NCBI RefSeq assembly: GCF_023954305.1
Contig: NZ_JAMLIG010000001.1
Coordinates: 1,054,001 to 1,118,000 of the forward strand
Source: Mesorhizobium sp.
GTDB taxonomy: Bacteria > Pseudomonadota > Alphaproteobacteria > Rhizobiales > Rhizobiaceae
DNA length: 64,000 nucleotides
Reading direction: 5' to 3'
The position numbers and the translations under genes were made by a program. This document shows positions 60,847 to 64,000 of this stretch, one piece after another (within the stretch, counting starts at the first letter, position 1; every line of letters begins with the position of its first letter). Below the pieces are notes generated by a model. The model was not told the DNA's origin. It made no database searches and saw only the letters and a list, made by a program, of their open reading frames with translations.

Positions 60847-61781
60847 GGCCTTTCAGACGACGACGCCCCGGCGACCGACCTCGGGCGTCCCGTCGCCGCG
60901 TAGGCGCCGAGCTCGACCGCCAGGTGGTCGAACAGCACGCGCACGCGCCGCGACTGGCGCAGGTCCTCGTGCATGGCCAGCCACATGTCGAGGCTGAAAT
61001 CGAACAGGTCCGGCAGCACGGGCACCAGATCCGGGTCCCGCGCCGCGACGCCATGCTGGCAGATGCCGATACCGACGCCGGCGCGCACCGCCGCGAGCTG
61101 GCCGATATCGCTGTCACAGCGATAGGAGAACAGATCCCGCGACACTGGCTCGCCGCCGATGCGGATCGCCTCCAAGGCGGCATTGTTGCGATCGACACCG
61201 ACCACCGTATGCGAAGCGAGTTCTGCCGCGGTCTCAGGCATGCCGTGCCGCGCGAGATAGGCGCGTTTCGCGTAGAGACCGATGCCGACCGCCCCGATGC
61301 GGCGCGCCACGAGCGCCGCCTGCTGCGGCCGCACCATCCTGACCGCAAGGTCGGCGTCGCGCCGCAATAGATCCTCGTTGCGGTTCGACAGCGCCAGTTC
61401 GAGCACGATGCCGGGATGGACCTCGCGAAACCGCGCCAGCATCCCCGGCAGGACCTCGATGCCGACGATCTCGCTGGCAGCCAGCCGGATCGTCCCCCGC
61501 TCGCCCTCCGCCTCGCCGGAGGCGGTCCGCAGCAGGCTGTCGGCGGCAACCGCCATGGCCCCGGCGTGCGGCACGAGCGACAGCGCCAGCGCGGTCGGTC
61601 GGAGCCCGTGCTGCGAACGGGTGAACAGCGGCGCGGCGAGTGCCGCCTCCAGCGCATCGATATGGCGGCCGAGCGTCGGCTGCGTCAGGCGCAGCGACCG
61701 GGCCGCGGCCGACAGCGAACCCGTTTCGGCAACTGCGAGGAAGCTGCGCCAGAGTTCCCAGCCGGGATCGGGAGGTGTCAT
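60843..61781 (-). CDS. LysR-family transcriptional regulator
   Basis: A 312-residue regulator. The winged HTH covers residues 8-65 (ELWRSFLAVAETGSLSAAAR, SLRLTQPTLGRHIDALEAAL), and the substrate-binding-like effector domain follows (IRLAASEIVGIEVLPGML). ATG 61781 (MTPPDPGWELW) is preceded by good spacing; 24 codons upstream are open but unlikely. It is divergent from the SRPBCC gene with 114 bases between, so that gene is its probable target. Confidence 0.92.
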   Translation of the reverse strand: MTPPDPGWELWRSFLAVAETGSLSAAARSLRLTQPTLGRHIDALEAALAAPLFTRSQHGLRPTALALSLVPHAGAMAVAADSLLRTASGEAEGERGTIRLAASEIVGIEVLPGMLARFREVHPGIVLELALSNRNEDLLRRDADLAVRMVRPQQAALVARRIGAVGIGLYAKRAYLARHGMPETAAELASHTVVGVDRNNAALEAIRIGGEPVSRDLFSYRCDSDIGQLAAVRAGVGIGICQHGVAARDPDLVPVLPDLFDFSLDMWLAMHEDLRQSRRVRVLFDHLAVELGAYAATGRPRSVAGASSSERP

Positions 61782-61895
61782 GCGTTTTTGTATATCATCC
61801 AAACGAGTTTCCGCAATTTCCGTATCGCCTGCGTCCTCGTAGATTTCGCGCACAGATGAAGCCCATCCCCTGGATCGACCCCGAAGGAATCTATC

Positions 61896-62402
61896 ATGAA
61901 GACGCTTCTCCTCTCCGCCGCCGCCGTGATCGCCGCGCTCGGGGCCGCTTTCGCCCTCGCCCCCCGCAACGATGTCCGCACCGAGGTCAACATCGCCGCT
62001 CCGCCGTCAAAAGTCTGGTCGGTGCTGACAGACGGCGCGGCCTACCACGAATGGAACCCGTTCATCGTCGCCATGAAGGGCAAGCCGGTCGTGGGCGAAA
62101 CGCTCGAAAACACGATGCAGCCCGAGGGCGGCAGCGCCATGACCTTCCGTCCGACCGTGCTCGTTGCCGATGAGGGGCGCGAATTTCGCTGGCTCGGCCG
62201 GTTGTTTGTCCCGCGCATCTTCGATGGAGAGCACTATTTCCTGCTGGAACAGACGGCCGAGGGAACCCGCCTCGTCCACGGCGAAACGTTCACGGGCGTG
62301 CTCCTCTGGGCGATCGACACCAATCGCTTCCGCGCCGACTTCGAGCGCATGAACGCGGCGCTCAAGGCGCGGGCAGAGGGAGCGAACCTAGCGGCGAAGT
62401 AA
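61896..62402 (+). CDS. SRPBCC (START-like) family protein with N-terminal anchor
   Basis: A 168-residue protein. Residues 1-22 form a hydrophobic anchor or signal (LLLSAAAVIAALGAAFALAP). The rest is a polyketide-cyclase-like SRPBCC fold (VRTEVNIAAPPSKVWSVLTD, AYHEWNPFIVAMKGKP, HGETFTGVLLWAID). These bind hydrophobic small molecules. Divergent from LysR, which probably controls it. Its 3' end is 12 bases from the end of engB. Confidence 0.82.
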   Translation: MKTLLLSAAAVIAALGAAFALAPRNDVRTEVNIAAPPSKVWSVLTDGAAYHEWNPFIVAMKGKPVVGETLENTMQPEGGSAMTFRPTVLVADEGREFRWLGRLFVPRIFDGEHYFLLEQTAEGTRLVHGETFTGVLLWAIDTNRFRADFERMNAALKARAEGANLAAK

Positions 62403-62414
62403 TCGGGGCGGCGC

Positions 62415-63080
62415 CTAGCCGCCCCTGGCCGCGAGCAGGATCGCATCGCGCAATTCTGCCATGCCGTCACCCTTCTCCGACGAGGTGGCGATGATCTCGG
62501 GAAAGGCGGCGGGGCGCTTGCGGATCTTGTCCAGCGTCTCGGCCACCAGCTTCTGCACGGCCGGCGGCTTGATCTTGTCGGTCTTGGTCAGCACGATCTG
62601 GTAGGACACCGCCGCCTTGTCGAGCAGCGACAGGACCTCGTCGTCGATCGTCTTCACCCCGTGGCGCGAATCGATCAGCACGTAGACGCGCTTCAGCGTG
62701 ACCCGGCCCTTCAGATAGTCGAAGACCAGCTTGGTCCAGGCGTCCACCTGAGCCTTCGGCGCCTGGGCGAAGCCGTAGCCCGGCATGTCGACCAGCGCCA
62801 TCGGCGGAAGGTCGCCCGCTTCGCCCGAATAGCCGTCGGGCACGAAGTAGTTCAGTTCCTGCGTGCGGCCGGGCGTGTTGGAGGTGCGCGCCAGGCCCTT
62901 CTGGCCAACGAGCGCGTTGATCAGCGACGACTTGCCGACATTGGAGCGGCCGGCAAAGGCGATCTCCGGCGGTCCCTCCGGCGGCAGGAACTTCATCGAC
63001 GGCACGCCGCGGATGAAGATCCACGGCCGCGCGAACAGCCCCTCGCCTCCCGTCAGTTCCGCCCTGTCCCGTGTGGTCAC
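62415..63080 (-). CDS. engB: Ribosome-biogenesis GTPase EngB/YsxC
   Basis: A 221-residue GTPase needed for large ribosomal subunit assembly. G1 is FAGRSNVGKSSLINAL (about residue 43), G2 region SNTPGRTQELNYFV, G3 VDMPGYGFAQAP, G4 VLTKTDKIKP and G5 TSSEKGDGM; all intact. In many rhizobia it lies between yidC and argB. Here argB is 9.4 kb away on the same strand, with accessory genes between. Confidence 0.95.
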   Translation of the reverse strand: MTTRDRAELTGGEGLFARPWIFIRGVPSMKFLPPEGPPEIAFAGRSNVGKSSLINALVGQKGLARTSNTPGRTQELNYFVPDGYSGEAGDLPPMALVDMPGYGFAQAPKAQVDAWTKLVFDYLKGRVTLKRVYVLIDSRHGVKTIDDEVLSLLDKAAVSYQIVLTKTDKIKPPAVQKLVAETLDKIRKRPAAFPEIIATSSEKGDGMAELRDAILLAARGG

Positions 63081-63165
63081 GATCGCAGCTCCTTTCCGCC
63101 CCGCATCGGTCGTCGGGAGGGCATTGTCAACCGCGAGCCGGGAGAAACGCCTGCGCGGCCGACAC

Positions 63166-63999
63166 TCACAGGCGTTTCGGCAGGAATTTCCAGGTCAGCC
63201 AGCCGCAGAATGCGAGGAACAGGCCGAGAGTCGCAAACACCCCGCCGAGGCCGGTGAAGGCCAGCACGACCGAATAGACCAGCGGCGGCAAGAGTTCCGA
63301 CAGGTCGAGATAGGTGCGGTAGACCGCCGACATCTGCGGCCGCTCGTGCACGCGCACCGCGCGCATGAAGGCGGTGGAGCCCAGCGAATCGAGAGCCACT
63401 GCGAAGAAGGCCGTGGCCAGGAGGAAGCCGCCGGCCGCCAGTGGAACGGCCTCTCCGAAGAGCGCGGCGCCCGCCAGCATTACGGTCATGCCCAGGAAGG
63501 CAAAGGCCATCGTGGCCCGCGCGCCGAAGCGCTTTCCGGCCTTGCCCCACAGGATCGCGAAGAAGAGGAGCGCATTGCCGCCCGACACCAGCAGGCCGCC
63601 GGCGAGGCTGCCCTGGCCGGTCGCCACCATCAGGATCGGCCCGTAGACGAAGAAGGTCGTCCAGAAGCAGGAGCGGCCGAAGGCGATCAGCCAGGCGAGC
63701 CTCAGCCGCGGCTGCGCGACGAAACGGCCGATATTGGCGAGCGGATTGGACGGCCGCGTCATCCCCGGCCGGATCGCCTTGTCGTCGCTCAGACGGAAAT
63801 ACCAGAAGAGCGCGAGCAGGATCGCGCAGAAGACCACGACGATGCCGTGCGCCGCCCACAGGCCGAAATGGCCGTAGAGCAACACGCCGATGGTCGGCCC
63901 GCCGGTCCATGCCAGCGTCGACCAGGCCATGCGCAGCGATTCCGCCTCGATGAACTTGGTCTTGGCGATATGGTCCATGATGTAGAGGTTGAGCGTGAT
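63166..63999 (-). CDS. MFS transporter (sugar-efflux/MFS_1 type), 5' end outside window
   Basis: The C-terminal part of a major facilitator permease; the frame is open to the window edge (ITLNLYI precedes the first Met at 63978), so the N-terminal helices are missing. About eight helices are visible, for example GGPTIGVLLYGHFGLWAAHG, IAFGRSCFWTTFFVYGPILM, LGMTVMLAGAALFGEAVPLA and YSVVLAFTGLGGVFATLGLF. Substrate unknown. It lies about 85 bases downstream of nothing and upstream of engB on the same strand. Confidence 0.85.
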   Translation of the reverse strand: MTLNLYIMDHIAKTKFIEAESLRMAWSTLAWTGGPTIGVLLYGHFGLWAAHGIVVVFCAILLALFWYFRLSDDKAIRPGMTRPSNPLANIGRFVAQPRLRLAWLIAFGRSCFWTTFFVYGPILMVATGQGSLAGGLLVSGGNALLFFAILWGKAGKRFGARATMAFAFLGMTVMLAGAALFGEAVPLAAGGFLLATAFFAVALDSLGSTAFMRAVRVHERPQMSAVYRTYLDLSELLPPLVYSVVLAFTGLGGVFATLGLFLAFCGWLTWKFLPKRL

Positions 64000-64000
64000 C

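Overview
The window is GC-rich, densely packed alphaproteobacterial DNA, most likely a Rhizobiales chromosome of the Mesorhizobium/Aminobacter/Phyllobacteriaceae type. The grounds are many periplasmic-binding-protein ABC importers, rhizobial-style intergenic palindromes (three copies of two element types), a lysine/arginine gene neighbourhood containing fmt-truA-dapE-dapD-argB-engB, and protein sequences resembling rhizobial homologues. No rRNA, tRNA, CRISPR array, phage or insertion sequence was seen.

Region 1 (1-17.7 kb) looks like a catabolic island. A leftward operon encodes a FAD subunit, a fused [2Fe-2S]/molybdopterin hydroxylase, a 6-hydroxynicotinate-reductase-like Fe-S protein, a UPF0280 protein, an AA_synth protein and a MarR regulator. 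It converges on a hydantoinase/oxoprolinase B gene that enters from outside the window. A complete Liv-type importer (livF-G-M-H plus a Tat-exported binding protein) lies beside it, with a ParE/antitoxin pair inserted between livH and the binding protein. pncA and pncB (nicotinamide/nicotinate salvage) lie within or next to the island. The two main leftward promoters share a GTTTGCATAC box at the -10 position, so enzymes and transporter are probably one regulon for an N-heterocycle, with nicotinate-like compounds the leading guess.

Region 2 (17.7-33 kb) holds a hipBA toxin-antitoxin locus with three operator palindromes, a small monooxygenase-fold protein, a thiolase, a zinc importer (znuC-znuB-znuA order) behind a Zur-like box, and a second catabolic unit. 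That unit is a DeoR regulator divergent from a ProX/V/W-type importer with a fused double permease, a choline-kinase-like phosphotransferase and a dimethylglycine/sarcosine-dehydrogenase-like flavoenzyme.

Region 3 (33-53 kb) mixes core genes (fmt, truA, dapE, dapD, a HAD nucleotidase, a LOG-family protein, argB) with accessory ones: hicAB plus an orphan HigA-like HTH gene, a doubly broken vapBC, two diguanylate cyclases, a copper-handling pair (DUF2946 plus a YcnI-PCuAC fusion), and a tiny Tat-signal protein coupled to a GMC oxidoreductase.

Region 4 (53-64 kb) holds a polar amino-acid ABC importer with an amidase, an ECF sigma/anti-sigma pair, a secreted fasciclin protein, a Tat-exported MsrB, a LysR/SRPBCC divergent pair, engB, and an MFS gene cut by the window edge. 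Six toxin-antitoxin-like loci in 64 kb, at least one of them dead, suggest repeated gain and loss of small modules between core genes.
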